From Pelagicoccus sp. (lineage in GTDB: Bacteria; Verrucomicrobiota; Verrucomicrobiia; Opitutales; Opitutaceae): a stretch of 48,482 nucleotides of DNA. The stretch spans positions 1 through 48,482 of the forward strand of contig JANQRJ010000074.1 of NCBI GenBank assembly GCA_028284635.1. Direction: 5' to 3'. A program made the translations under genes and the position numbers. The notes beneath the pieces were generated by a model. It was given only the letters and a program-made list of their open reading frames with translations, was not told the origin of the DNA and did not search any database. Positions 8,132 to 16,427 of this stretch are shown here, in pieces (within the stretch, counting starts at the first letter, position 1; every line of letters begins with the position of its first letter).

Positions 8132-9016
8132 ATGGGGCAAATCGAGGTTTTCAGTCCAGCAAAGATCAATCTGTTTCTCTCGGTGCTCGGTCGGATGGAA
8201 AACGGGTTTCACGAGCTGGTCAGTCTGGTGTCTCCGGTAGATTTTGGAGACAGGATCTCCATCGAAGTGGAGGAGGCTTTGCAGCCTTCGGTCTCGCTGG
8301 TTTGCGATGACGAGGGCCTGCCGACGGATGCTTCGAATCTGGCCTTTGCTGCCGCCGAGCTTTTTTTGACTCGGCGAGGTTTGAGCTGGCGAGCGCAATT
8401 GCGGCTGGAGAAACGGATTCCTTGTGGAGCTGGCCTTGGCGGAGGAAGCAGCAACGCCGCCGCGGTTTTGCTTGGCTTGAACCGACTGGTCAGCGGTTCC
8501 GCTGAGGACAAGGATCTGCTGGAAATGGCTGCGGAGCTGGGCTCGGATTGCCCGCTTTTTCTGCGGGGCAGATCGGTGGTGATGCGTGGCCGGGGGGAGC
8601 TGTTGGAGGATATCGCGCCTTCGGCGTTGCAGCGACTTTCGGGGAAGTGCGTTTTGCTTTTCAAACCGAGTTTCTCGGTTGCTACTCCCTGGGCTTTTGC
8701 CGCGTTAGCCGCTACCTCGGGAGCTTATGGGGAGCGGACTTTGGCTGAGGAACGACTGCGGGCATGGCAAAGCGGAGATCTCTCGCTGGCTGATTTGCTG
8801 GACAACACCTTCGAATCGGTGATTTTCGCCAAGTATCCGGCATTCTCGGCGTTGAGCGACCGCTTTGCCCAAGCTGGCTTTCGCTTGCTCTTGTCCGGGA
8901 GTGGGAGCTGTTGCTACTCGCTTTTGGATACAAAGGAGGATGAAGGTCGGTTGACGTCGATTGTGCGGGAGGCTTGGGGCAAGGGCGCATTTGTGAGAGC
9001 CTGCCAAATCTTGTAA
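8132..9016 (+). CDS. ispE: 4-diphosphocytidyl-2-C-methyl-D-erythritol kinase
   Basis: IspE phosphorylates CDP-methylerythritol at O2, between the IspD and IspF steps. The 294-residue GHMP kinase shows the substrate-binding opening FSPAKINLFLSVLGR, the ATP-binding PCGAGLGGGSSNAAA loop near residues 96-110 and the C-terminal LLSGSGSCCYSL glycine loop. With ispD and ispF a few kilobases away on the other strand, three consecutive MEP steps are clustered here. A hairpin at 9023-9057 follows the stop codon. Confidence 0.95.
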   Translation: MGQIEVFSPAKINLFLSVLGRMENGFHELVSLVSPVDFGDRISIEVEEALQPSVSLVCDDEGLPTDASNLAFAAAELFLTRRGLSWRAQLRLEKRIPCGAGLGGGSSNAAAVLLGLNRLVSGSAEDKDLLEMAAELGSDCPLFLRGRSVVMRGRGELLEDIAPSALQRLSGKCVLLFKPSFSVATPWAFAALAATSGAYGERTLAEERLRAWQSGDLSLADLLDNTFESVIFAKYPAFSALSDRFAQAGFRLLLSGSGSCCYSLLDTKEDEGRLTSIVREAWGKGAFVRACQIL

Positions 9017-9022
9017 AGGGTT

Positions 9023-9057
9023 GACCGCATGGGGTGATTCCCCATCTTCAGGCGGTC
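9023..9057 (+). terminator. Two-part hairpin between ispE and ptsI
   Basis: GACCGC (9023-9028) pairs with GCGGTC (9052-9057), and inside them ATGGGG pairs with CCCCAT. It has no T-run, so it may be a weak or factor-assisted terminator or an mRNA-end stem for ispE. Confidence 0.4.
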
Positions 9058-9130
9058 GCCGTTGCCCGGTCGAAATCCTGTATTTATAGCTGGCACCGGT
9101 GCGCCGAATCTACGACTTTGTCGCTCGTCT

Positions 9131-10897
9131 ATGGAATCAAGGGAAGCACATGAACGAATCTACTCGGGCATAGCCGCTTCTCCAGGCATAGCTCATGGCA
9201 AGGTCTTCCTGGCCAGCCGCAACGAGGTTGCGGTCCCACGCTACACCATCGTCAAATCCGCAATTGCTTCCGAAACGGCTCGTCTGGACGACGCTATCGT
9301 GAAGACGCGCCGCGACATCCAGAGTATTCAGGAGGAGATCCGCAGTTCCATCGGCGAAGATGAAGCCCGGATTTTCGACGCTCATCTTCTCGTCTTGGAG
9401 GATCAGGCCCTGGTCGGAGAGGCCTTGCGCGACATGGAGTCGAGTCTGTGCAACATTGAATCCGCCGTCTGGGATGTCGGACACCGCTACATAGAAGCCT
9501 TCGATCGCATCGACGACGAGTATCTGAGGGAGCGGGCCTCCGACATCAGGGACGTGATGAGACGCCTTCTGAGCAATCTCACTGGCCAGCGGATACCGCA
9601 ACTCGACGAGATTGCCGAACCGAGCATCCTGGTAGCGAACGACGTGACGCCTTCCGACTCGGCCTCCATCGATCGGGAAAAGGTTCTGGGACTGGTGACG
9701 GAAGTTGGCAGCAAGACGAGCCATGCGGTGATCGTGGCCCGTTCGATGAACATTCCTGCGGTAGTTGGCGTGGCCGAAGTCTGCTCGCAAGTGTCGCGGG
9801 AGGCCGTGGTCCTGATCGATGGCTACGATGGCAAGGTCATCGTCAACCCTAGCGAGGACACTCTTTTCAAGTACGGTAACCTGCGAGACAAGCGTCGCAG
9901 TCGCGAAAAGCGCTTGATTGCGTACTCCAAGGCCGCCTCGCTAACCCGCGACGGTCACCCGGTGCAGCTGATGGCCAATATCGAGCGGGCGGACGAAGCG
10001 GAGCGCGCTCTTGAGATGGGGGCGGACGGCATCGGACTTTTCCGCTCCGAGTACCTGTTCATGGGCCTTGGCTCTCTGCCGAGCGAGGAAGAGCAATTCG
10101 AGGCCTACCGGGCAGCAGTTGTAGCGATGGGAGACCGTCCGGTGGTGATCCGCACCCTCGACCTGGGTGGCGACAAGGTCGCGGATTTCGCTGAAATGCC
10201 GGTATATCGGGAGGCGAATCCATTTCTTGGGTACAGGGCGATCCGCTTCTGTCTGGATCATCAGGCGATTTTCAAATCCCAGCTCCGCGCCATACTGCGG
10301 GCGAGCGCTTTCGGGGACGCCCGTCTGATGTACCCCATGATCAGCGGAGCAAGCGAACTGAACCAGGCCAACGCTCTCCTAGATGAGGCCAAGTCGGAAT
10401 TGCGCTCCGAGGGTCAAGCCTTCAACGAGGACATCTCCGTGGGCACCATGATCGAGATTCCCAGCGCGGCGATCGCGGCGGACACCCTCGTGGAGGGCTC
10501 CGCATTCTTCAGTATCGGCACCAACGACCTTATCCAATACCTCATCGCGGTCGATCGGCTCAACGACCGAGTGGCCGACCTCTACGACCCAACCCATCCG
10601 GCCGTTTTGCGTACGCTCGACATGATTGTTTCGGCAGCCCGGAAGGGGGGAGTTGGGGTAAGCCTTTGCGGCGAAGTGGCGGGCGATCCGGTGATCGCGC
10701 CCTTGCTCATCGGTCTAGGAGTCGAAGCTCTCAGCATGTCGCCCAACCTTTTGCCCAACGTCAAATACGTGGTGCAGAACATGGATCTGAGCGAGGCCAA
10801 GGAAATCGCCGCTATGGCCCTGGAGGAACCGAGCGGAGCGATCATCCACGACCGTCTCGTCGATCTCTACAAGGCTCGCATGGATCAGTTGCAGTAG
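9131..10897 (+). CDS. ptsI: Phosphoenolpyruvate-protein phosphotransferase (PTS enzyme I)
   Basis: Enzyme I takes phosphate from PEP and passes it to HPr. Counting from the ATG at 9131, the protein is 588 residues. It opens with YSGIAASPGIAHGKVF, has the phosphohistidine in SKTSHAVIVAR (His198) and a PEP-binding barrel with the catalytic Cys513 in VSLCGEVAGDP. The longer frame from TTG 9062 adds 23 residues with no family similarity, so ATG 9131 is preferred. No ptsH or sugar-specific PTS gene is nearby; in such genomes enzyme I may serve a regulatory PTS. A purine-rich heptamer repeat begins just after the stop. Confidence 0.93.
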   Translation: MESREAHERIYSGIAASPGIAHGKVFLASRNEVAVPRYTIVKSAIASETARLDDAIVKTRRDIQSIQEEIRSSIGEDEARIFDAHLLVLEDQALVGEALRDMESSLCNIESAVWDVGHRYIEAFDRIDDEYLRERASDIRDVMRRLLSNLTGQRIPQLDEIAEPSILVANDVTPSDSASIDREKVLGLVTEVGSKTSHAVIVARSMNIPAVVGVAEVCSQVSREAVVLIDGYDGKVIVNPSEDTLFKYGNLRDKRRSREKRLIAYSKAASLTRDGHPVQLMANIERADEAERALEMGADGIGLFRSEYLFMGLGSLPSEEEQFEAYRAAVVAMGDRPVVIRTLDLGGDKVADFAEMPVYREANPFLGYRAIRFCLDHQAIFKSQLRAILRASAFGDARLMYPMISGASELNQANALLDEAKSELRSEGQAFNEDISVGTMIEIPSAAIAADTLVEGSAFFSIGTNDLIQYLIAVDRLNDRVADLYDPTHPAVLRTLDMIVSAARKGGVGVSLCGEVAGDPVIAPLLIGLGVEALSMSPNLLPNVKYVVQNMDLSEAKEIAAMALEEPSGAIIHDRLVDLYKARMDQLQ

Positions 10898-10904
10898 GGG
10901 AGGG

Positions 10905-11127
10905 AAGCGAAAAGTTAAGAGTTAAGAGCGAAAAGCGAAGAGTGGGGATGTGTATTTGTTTATAGGATACTATCCCTACAGCCTAACCTGGCAGAGCCAG
11001 AGGCCAATAGGTTTTTAGGCTGTCCTTCGACTGGCTCAGGATCTGCGATAGGCGTCTAGGTGAAAAACCCTCTCAAACGTGATCGTTTTCGAGAAGTAGG
11101 GTACTAGATTCCTAACACCTAACCCCC
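10905..11127. repeat. Heptamer repeats and inverted AGCCTAA motif after ptsI
   Basis: Plus-strand units AGTTAAG, AGTTAAG, AGCGAAA, AGCGAAG form a 7-bp-period run (10908-10946) in the purine-sense orientation behind ptsI. Further on, ACAGCCTAA (about 10979-10987) and TTAGGCTGT (about 11015-11023) form an inverted repeat. No gene is seen. Confidence 0.55.
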
Positions 11128-12102
11128 TTACCGGGCCTTCGTTCCAGTTGCCAGCACGGTTTCGAACTGCGGTTCCTCCGCTTCCTTTGCCACTGAGGTG
11201 ACCTCCACGTTCTCGAATCCGGCCGTCTTCAGCCAGGCGTGCAGCGTATTCTCGGCGAAACCGAGCCAGCGATCGGCATAGAGTTCCCGCGCTTTCTCGA
11301 AGCTGTGCTCCTTCAGATCGAGCACCACCAAGCGACCGCCTGGTTTGAGGATGCGATGGGCCTCCGCCACGGCTTTCTCCGGATGGATGGAGTGATGCAG
11401 GGCCTGGCTGAGCAAAGCAAGGTGCACGGAGCCAGATTTCAATGGCACGTCCTCGATATCGCCGAGCAGGTACTCGAGATTTTCCAAACCGTTGCGCTTG
11501 GCCAAGTCGCTGCCGACTTCCACCATGCGTGGCGAGCTGTCGATGCAGTAGACTCGCTCGGCCTGACGAGCCAGGAGCTGGGATATCAGCCCTTCGCCGG
11601 CGCCTAGATCAGCGACTCGAATGCTCGGGACCAGATGGAGCAGAAAGTGGCCGATGCTTTCCCAGGAGCGGCCCGGGCAGTAGTTTTTGCCTAGACGACC
11701 GGCGATGAGATTGAAGTATTCTTCGGCTTGCTGACGCCGCCGGTCCATTACCCGGCCGAGATTCTTCAGGTCTTCCTGGGCTTCGGCTGAAGCGCTTGCC
11801 GCGTCGAGCGCCGCCTCCAATAGGTTTCGTTCGGCGGTCGAGAGGTGAGAGGCTAGCGAGTAGTAGGACTTCTTTCCCTCGCGCCGGTCGGCCACCAGCT
11901 CCGCTTGTCGCAGGACGGCGAGCTGCGAGGAAATGCGCGATTGGGCCATGTTGAGCGAATCCTGCAGCTCGGCTACCGATAGCTCGTCCTGCTTCAGCAG
12001 GTTGAGAATACGCAGGCGAGTCGGATCGGCGAGGGCTTTGAGGATATCCCAAGCAGGTTTGAGCGGCGGATCTTGTGGGGAGGCTTGGTTCAGCTGCGGC
12101 AT
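11128..12102 (-). CDS. ArsR-family regulator fused to a SAM-dependent methyltransferase
   Basis: The N-terminal part (about residues 10-95) is an ArsR-type winged helix: LKALADPTRLRILNLL, then a recognition-helix region MAQSRISSQLAVLRQAELV. The rest is a class I methyltransferase fold with the SAM-binding IRVADLGAGEGLISQLL near residue 163 and LALLSQALHHSIHPEKAV further on. Known relatives with this fusion regulate or monitor S-adenosyl-methionine/homocysteine metabolism; that role is inferred here, as neighbours do not confirm it. ATG 12102 is chosen. The longer frame starts at TTG 12183 inside a 38-bp palindrome and adds unconserved residues. Cysteine metal-binding sites of classical ArsR are not evident. 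Confidence 0.82.
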   Translation of the reverse strand: MPQLNQASPQDPPLKPAWDILKALADPTRLRILNLLKQDELSVAELQDSLNMAQSRISSQLAVLRQAELVADRREGKKSYYSLASHLSTAERNLLEAALDAASASAEAQEDLKNLGRVMDRRRQQAEEYFNLIAGRLGKNYCPGRSWESIGHFLLHLVPSIRVADLGAGEGLISQLLARQAERVYCIDSSPRMVEVGSDLAKRNGLENLEYLLGDIEDVPLKSGSVHLALLSQALHHSIHPEKAVAEAHRILKPGGRLVVLDLKEHSFEKARELYADRWLGFAENTLHAWLKTAGFENVEVTSVAKEAEEPQFETVLATGTKAR

Positions 12103-12173
12103 CTTTTCGATTCGAATCTGGCGGCGCGGCCGGAATTGGAAAGCCGAAATCTCTCGACCCTCTCTTCGTAAGC

Positions 12174-12211
12174 GCGCAAACAAAACTTCAACGTTGAAGT
12201 TTTGTTTGCGC
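12174..12211. repeat. 38-bp perfect palindrome, copy 1
   Basis: GCGCAAACAAAACTTCAACG followed by its own reverse complement makes a perfect palindrome centred on ACGT at 12191-12194. The same 38 bases recur at 26581-26618. It lies about 70 bases upstream of the ArsR-methyltransferase ATG, so it could be an operator, but the second copy sits before glyA among other repeats. Confidence 0.8.
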
Positions 12212-12299
12212 AGATAGGTAGACCTTAGGTCTTCCTTTGTGGTCGAACTCGTTCACGAGCGCAGGGAGAAGGCCAGCCAAGAGCTTGGACGACAGGCTA

Positions 12300-12549
12300 G
12301 TGTCGTGTCATCCATGAAACGTAGCGTGGATCCCGCAGAGCGGGACCGCGTCCGCATCGTTTCTTATCCTCATCATCTTCTTTATCCTCATCTTCATCCT
12401 GGCTGAGATGAGGATGAGTATGAAGATGAAGATGAAGATGAAGATGACGATGACGATGACGAGGGGGATGATGGGGGTGCACTGCGGACGCGGTCCCGCT
12501 CTGCGGGATCCGCGCTACTCTTTGCGACATTGTACCCGTGACACGGCAC
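12300..12549. repeat. Large nested inverted repeat (REPIN-like, hexamer core)
   Basis: There are three nested layers. Outer ends GTGTCGTGTCA (12300-12310) and TGACACGGCAC (12539-12549) pair at 10 of 11 positions. Middle arms 12321-12356 and 12483-12518 are 36 bases with one mismatch; each begins GTAGCG(C/T)GGATCCC and contains a TCCCGC/GCGGGA hairpin. The core is pyrimidine-rich hexamers on the left and GATGAA/GATGAC hexamers on the right. The same outer ends and layering, with different middle arms, occur at 24950-25145. Confidence 0.8.
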
Positions 12550-12561
12550 CAGAGAAAAGAG

Positions 12562-12589
12562 GAACGGCTGCGATTGCTCGCAGCCGTTC
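12562..12589 (-). terminator. Probable terminator downstream of the small membrane protein gene
   Basis: GAACGGCTGCGA (12562-12573) pairs perfectly with TCGCAGCCGTTC (12578-12589) around TTGC. On the minus strand it is followed by CCTCTTTTCTC, a moderate U-rich tail. Confidence 0.6.
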
Positions 12590-12666
12590 TAGGAGGAGGG
12601 CCTTTCATGCCTTCGGCTTGGCGCCTAGGCGGGTTGTTGGTTGGGAGAAGCCTTTGAGGAAGTTGT

Positions 12667-12861
12667 CTAGCGTTGTCTTCGGGCGGCGGTGGTCACGACG
12701 AATAGGCCAGCCGCGAGAGTGGCGAAAGCGGTAGTCGCTCCCAGCGGGATGCTGTGGGCGAATTGGACTAGGGAAGAAGGGGACACGGCAATGGCCGCGA
12801 AAGAGGCCAAGGCTATGGTCAGGGTGGCGAGCGCCGCAGCGCGTTTGTTCGCAAGTTTCAT
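12667..12861 (-). CDS. Small hypothetical membrane protein (64 residues)
   Basis: The short frame encodes a positively charged start (MKLANKR) and two hydrophobic stretches, about residues 8-30 and 38-58, ending in the basic tail TTAARRQR. This is the pattern of a two-helix inner-membrane protein. The family is not recognised. A good hairpin with a U-rich tail lies about 80 bases downstream on the same strand, which supports transcription. The opposite-strand frame over the same bases looks like a shadow. It could still be a chance open frame. Confidence 0.5.
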   Translation of the reverse strand: MKLANKRAAALATLTIALASFAAIAVSPSSLVQFAHSIPLGATTAFATLAAGLFVVTTAARRQR

Positions 12862-13138
12862 GACGGTTTGGATTTAGCAGGATCTTGGCCAGGCGAGTGG
12901 GATTGTTCGGGGGCTTCCGATTTTCGAGCGGTTCTCGTTTGCGGGTTCGGACTGTGGGGAACGTTCTTTTCGTCTGAGGCCGTTGGTTTAAGGAATGGAA
13001 GGGAACCTAGGTGGTATGATCCGAAAATGTCAATAATACTTATGAAATAATAGTCTTAATACGTGAAGATATGCATCGAATTCTTGATCGATGGTTCATT
13101 TTGATGCTCGAATTTGGCGAATCTGGAATTGCGGGCCC
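12862..13138. other. AT-richer gap with no gene recognised
   Basis: The stretch between the small membrane protein gene and the greA terminator is AT-rich in its right half (13010-13130). It has no convincing open frame or repeat. It may hold the promoter of the minus-strand small gene. Confidence 0.4.
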
Positions 13139-13168
13139 AAAAAAGCCGCTCCCTATCGGGAGCGGCTT
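13139..13168 (-). terminator. Rho-independent terminator of greA
   Basis: AGCCGCTCCC and GGGAGCGGCT pair around TATC. On the minus strand the stem is followed by a run of six T residues (complement of 13139-13144). It lies about 35 bases past the greA stop codon. Confidence 0.85.
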
Positions 13169-13203
13169 TGGTTGAAAGATTATGAAGTTTGCGGATTCGC
13201 GGC

Positions 13204-15051
13204 CTAGGCTTTGTAGAGCGCGATGTTGGAGACCTTGAGCTTGTTCTCGGTGTCCTCGATCTTGATGGCTACTTCGTCTCCGACTCTCTTGCCAAGCAGG
13301 CTTTTGCCGAGCGGCGTCTGGTAGGAGATGATCTGGTTGTCGGGATCGGAGTCCCAGGCGCCGAGAATGGTGTAGGTGACTTCCTTCTCGTCGCTTTCGT
13401 CGAGCAGGGTTACGACGGTGCCGATGCCTGCCATTTCGGTGGTTGCGGTGCTGAAGTCGGTGATCTGGGCGCGTTGCAGGTCGGCTTCGAGCAGGTTGCG
13501 GCGGGCGAGCAGGACTTGCTGGTCCTGTTTGGCCATCTTGTACTCGGAGTTTTCCTTGAGGTCGCCGAGTTCGCGAGCTTCGGCGATAGCCTTGCTGTTG
13601 TCGGGAATCTGCTTCTGCACGAGGTCTTCGAGTTCGGCGACTGCCTTTTCGTAGCTTTCGCGCGAGACCATGAGTCCCTGGCTGGTCTGGGTTTCGTCCG
13701 ACTCGAGCAGCGTCTGCACGGTAGGGAAGAGCTTGATGAAGCGGGCGAGGAGGGACTTCTTGGTGAGTTCTTCGAATCCTTGGTTGAGGAGGAGGTTGTT
13801 GGCCAGGTCTCGGGCGGTTTCGGAGTCGGCGGTTCCGAGCAGATCGGGGATCAGCTCTTTGTCCTCGCTGAGGATGTCGGCCAATGGAATGCGGCGCGAA
13901 GTGGAGGATTGCAGCGCTTCGTAGTCGATGGCGAAGAAGATGGAGTTGAGCAGGCGGGGCTGGATCATGTCGTGCACGAGGTCCGCATACTTCTTGGAGC
14001 TGCGGTTCTTGACGATCCAGAGGAGCACGGACTCGCGCAGGTTTTGCTCGGTCTGCCAGCGGGCTAGGGTTTCCTTGATTTCGTCGGCGAAGCCGTTTTC
14101 GAGCAGGAAGTTGACGCAGTCGGTGGTGAACTTGCCGGAGCTGTTCTTCAGCAGGCTGAAGGAGATTTCCTTCCAGTCTGAGGGGTGGGAGGCTTTGATG
14201 GCCTTGAGGGCGCGGGACTGGAGGTTGGTGGGCAGCTCGTCGATGAGATTGTCGAGGCCGTCAATGTCGGAAAGGATCTGCACCACGCTGGGGGAGAATT
14301 CTTCGACGTCGATCTCGAGCAGGCGGGCGATGTCGTTGCGGATCCAGGCGCCTTTGAGCTTCTCGGCGGGAGTGAGCTGGTTCGACTCGCGCACCGCGGT
14401 GGCGAGGATGTGGAGAATGATGCCGAGTTGCTCGCTGATGTCCTTCAGCTTGTCGGGCTCGGTCTCGAGCAGTTGCTCTGCCAGGGCCACGCGACGCTTG
14501 GCGGACTGGGTGGCGTTGAAGTCCTCGATGAGTTCCTCTTCGAGGGAGATGGGCTCGTCGCGCAGGACGTACATGCCGGTCTTGCGGGCGGGCACCGAGA
14601 CGCGGGGATCTTGGGCGAGGAGCTTCTTGGTGGCGGTCCACCATTTCTTGTACTTGATGGGGCCGATGACGCGGGCGAGCACGCTTTCGATTTCCGCGGT
14701 GCTGGCCGCGTTATTAGGATACTGCTGGAGAAGCTCGACGATCAGCTCGGCTTGCTGATTGGAGATCAGCTCGTCGACGGCTCCGGGATCGAGTTCCTTG
14801 CGAACGAGGAGATGCTCTGGAGGGAGAACCTGCATGGTTCCGACGCAAAAGCCTGGGTCCATGCGATGGCCTTCTTTTTCGTCGAAGTCGATGATAAGCT
14901 TATTCTCAGCCTCGTCGTAATCCTTGATCTGACCGAAGCCCCAGCTTTGGTGGATGCAGTAGTTGCCTGGCTGCATGGATTCGAGCTTGGCCTTGGCTGC
15001 TTTCAGCTCTGGCTTCTTGCTGATGATTTCTAGTACTGCTGCTTCGTTCAT
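13204..15051 (-). CDS. greA: GreA-type transcription cleavage factor with a long N-terminal extension
   Basis: The last 155 residues are a complete Gre factor: a coiled-coil domain with ARELGDLKENSEYKMAKQDQ (acidic tip near residue 497) and an FKBP-like C-terminal domain with YQTPLGKSLLGKRVGDEV. They would enter the RNA polymerase secondary channel to rescue backtracked complexes. The preceding 460 residues are mostly helical with no catalytic motif seen; the first 80 residues hold GNYCIHQSWGFGQIKDYDE, resembling a small beta-barrel. GreA is normally about 158 residues; a similarly long form is known in Chlamydia. ATG 15051 is preferred over 15078. A clear terminator follows at 13139. Confidence 0.9.
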   Translation of the reverse strand: MNEAAVLEIISKKPELKAAKAKLESMQPGNYCIHQSWGFGQIKDYDEAENKLIIDFDEKEGHRMDPGFCVGTMQVLPPEHLLVRKELDPGAVDELISNQQAELIVELLQQYPNNAASTAEIESVLARVIGPIKYKKWWTATKKLLAQDPRVSVPARKTGMYVLRDEPISLEEELIEDFNATQSAKRRVALAEQLLETEPDKLKDISEQLGIILHILATAVRESNQLTPAEKLKGAWIRNDIARLLEIDVEEFSPSVVQILSDIDGLDNLIDELPTNLQSRALKAIKASHPSDWKEISFSLLKNSSGKFTTDCVNFLLENGFADEIKETLARWQTEQNLRESVLLWIVKNRSSKKYADLVHDMIQPRLLNSIFFAIDYEALQSSTSRRIPLADILSEDKELIPDLLGTADSETARDLANNLLLNQGFEELTKKSLLARFIKLFPTVQTLLESDETQTSQGLMVSRESYEKAVAELEDLVQKQIPDNSKAIAEARELGDLKENSEYKMAKQDQQVLLARRNLLEADLQRAQITDFSTATTEMAGIGTVVTLLDESDEKEVTYTILGAWDSDPDNQIISYQTPLGKSLLGKRVGDEVAIKIEDTENKLKVSNIALYKA

Positions 15052-15076
15052 CTTCGTGTAAAGAGAGTAAAGGAAC

Positions 15077-15106
15077 AAGACAGTCGGCTTTTTATGCAGT
15101 TGTCAA
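15077..15106 (-). promoter_or_regulatory. Possible promoter of greA
   Basis: On the minus strand a perfect TTGACA (-35; 15101-15106) is followed after 17 or 18 bases by a weak -10 candidate (CTGTCT or TGTCTT). It lies 26-55 bases upstream of the greA ATG. The -10 match is poor, so this is tentative. Confidence 0.3.
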
Positions 15107-15149
15107 TGAGACAGGCGGTCGAGCACAGTCCTAGTTTTGACGCGCTTTG

Positions 15150-16427
15150 ATGAAACGGGATTCCTGGAGTTTAGCGGCTGGTTTGGTGGAGGAGTATGTG
15201 AGGCGCCCGGCTCGGCTGTCGCACCTGCTGGAGCGTTTGCCGGGGGATCTGGAGCCGGGGCGAAGGCGCGCTTGCCAGTCTTTGCTCTTTGGCGTGGTGA
15301 GGCATCTTCGGCTTTTGGAGCGAGCGTTGGATGGCTTTTTGCGCAAGCGCCCTCGGCTGCCTGTTTGGGCTATATTGCTGGTGGCGTCTCGCGAGCTTAT
15401 GGAGTCGCCGGAGGCGAGCGCGAAGATCGTGCACCACGCGGTGAACGAGATCGGCGAACGTTTCAGCAAGGCGGAGAAGGGCTTGGCCAATGCGGTATTG
15501 CGCAAGGTGCCTGACCGCTTGCGAGCCTTGCAGGCCGAGCCAGCGGAGAGCCCGGAGGATCTGGCTTGGCGTTTCAGTCATCCGCTTTGGCGGGTGCGGC
15601 GTTGGGTCGAGCAGTTTGGCTTGGAGGAAACCAGGAAGCTGCTGGAGTGGAACCAGGAGGATCCGGAGCTCTTTGGCTGGCTGGTGGGTGACGTTGAAAG
15701 CTCCAGCTTTTCCTTCTTGGAGGAAACGACCTGGCCGGGTTTTTTTCGCCTGGCGAAGTCGGCTTGGGAAGAGCTGCAACCGTTGCTGGAAGAGGGGCGC
15801 TTCTATGTGCAGAATCCTGCTGCGGGTATAGCTCCTTGTTTGCTTGCCGAAGGTTTCTCTGGGGGGCGAGTGCTGGATCTATGCGCAGCGCCGGGCGGCA
15901 AGAGCCTGCTGCTTCGACGCCTACTGGGAGATCGCCTGGATAGGCTCGTATCAGTTGATTTGGCTGGTCCGCGTTTCGAGAGGATGCGGGCGAATTTCCA
16001 GCGCTGCGGCATGGACCGTCTTCAGCCTTTGGCTGGCGATTTGCGAGACCTCGATCCGGTCGAGCTCGGTCTTTTCGAGGCCGTTTTGCTGGATGCTCCT
16101 TGCAGCAATTCCGGCGTTCTACAGCGCAAAGTCGATGCTCGATGGCGCATGGACGAGTCCGGCTTGGCCGCTTTGCGCGTGTTGCAGAATCAGCTCCTCG
16201 CCTCGGCGAGCGCTTTGGTCAAGCCCGGCGGTATTTTGGTCTACAGCACTTGTAGCGTAGACAGGGATGAAAATGAGGATGTGGTCGCAGCTTTCCTGCG
16301 AAGCGAATCGGGGCGGGACTATCTTCTAGAGACCGAGACTCTCTGCCTGCCGTGGCGGGAAAACCGCGATGGAGCGGGCGTAGCGGTTTTGCGCCGACTT
16401 CGAAAGCTCAGTGCTACTTCGTCCTAG
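15150..16427 (+). CDS. rsmB: 16S rRNA (cytosine-967-C5) methyltransferase
   Basis: The N terminus (about residues 5-130) is a NusB-like RNA-binding fold. The C-terminal half is a Rossmann methyltransferase with SAM motif VLDLCAAPGGKSLLL, the catalytic DAPCSNSGV near residue 316 and the second cysteine in YSTCSVDRDEN near 366. These two cysteines define the RsmB/Nop2 m5C enzymes. The length (425 residues) is normal. ATG 15150 is used; TTG 15147 directly precedes it in frame. The last four bases overlap the convergent MFS gene. Confidence 0.92.
   Translation: MKRDSWSLAAGLVEEYVRRPARLSHLLERLPGDLEPGRRRACQSLLFGVVRHLRLLERALDGFLRKRPRLPVWAILLVASRELMESPEASAKIVHHAVNEIGERFSKAEKGLANAVLRKVPDRLRALQAEPAESPEDLAWRFSHPLWRVRRWVEQFGLEETRKLLEWNQEDPELFGWLVGDVESSSFSFLEETTWPGFFRLAKSAWEELQPLLEEGRFYVQNPAAGIAPCLLAEGFSGGRVLDLCAAPGGKSLLLRRLLGDRLDRLVSVDLAGPRFERMRANFQRCGMDRLQPLAGDLRDLDPVELGLFEAVLLDAPCSNSGVLQRKVDARWRMDESGLAALRVLQNQLLASASALVKPGGILVYSTCSVDRDENEDVVAAFLRSESGRDYLLETETLCLPWRENRDGAGVAVLRRLRKLSATSS

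Larger units (their letters stand above)
12212..12666. other. Gene-free gap dominated by a large inverted repeat and a terminator
   Basis: No supported gene lies here. The gap carries the nested inverted repeat at 12300-12549 and the hairpin at 12562-12589. The remaining 12212-12299 has nothing recognised. Confidence 0.6.

Noticed and set aside
12120-12183. Upstream TTG start for the ArsR-methyltransferase gene
   Set aside because: It lies inside the 38-bp palindrome and adds Arg-rich residues without family similarity; ATG 12102 fits better.
12300-12549. Insertion sequence with terminal inverted repeats
   Set aside because: No transposase frame fits inside, and the inverted arms are nested rather than terminal only. 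A non-autonomous REP-type element is the better reading.
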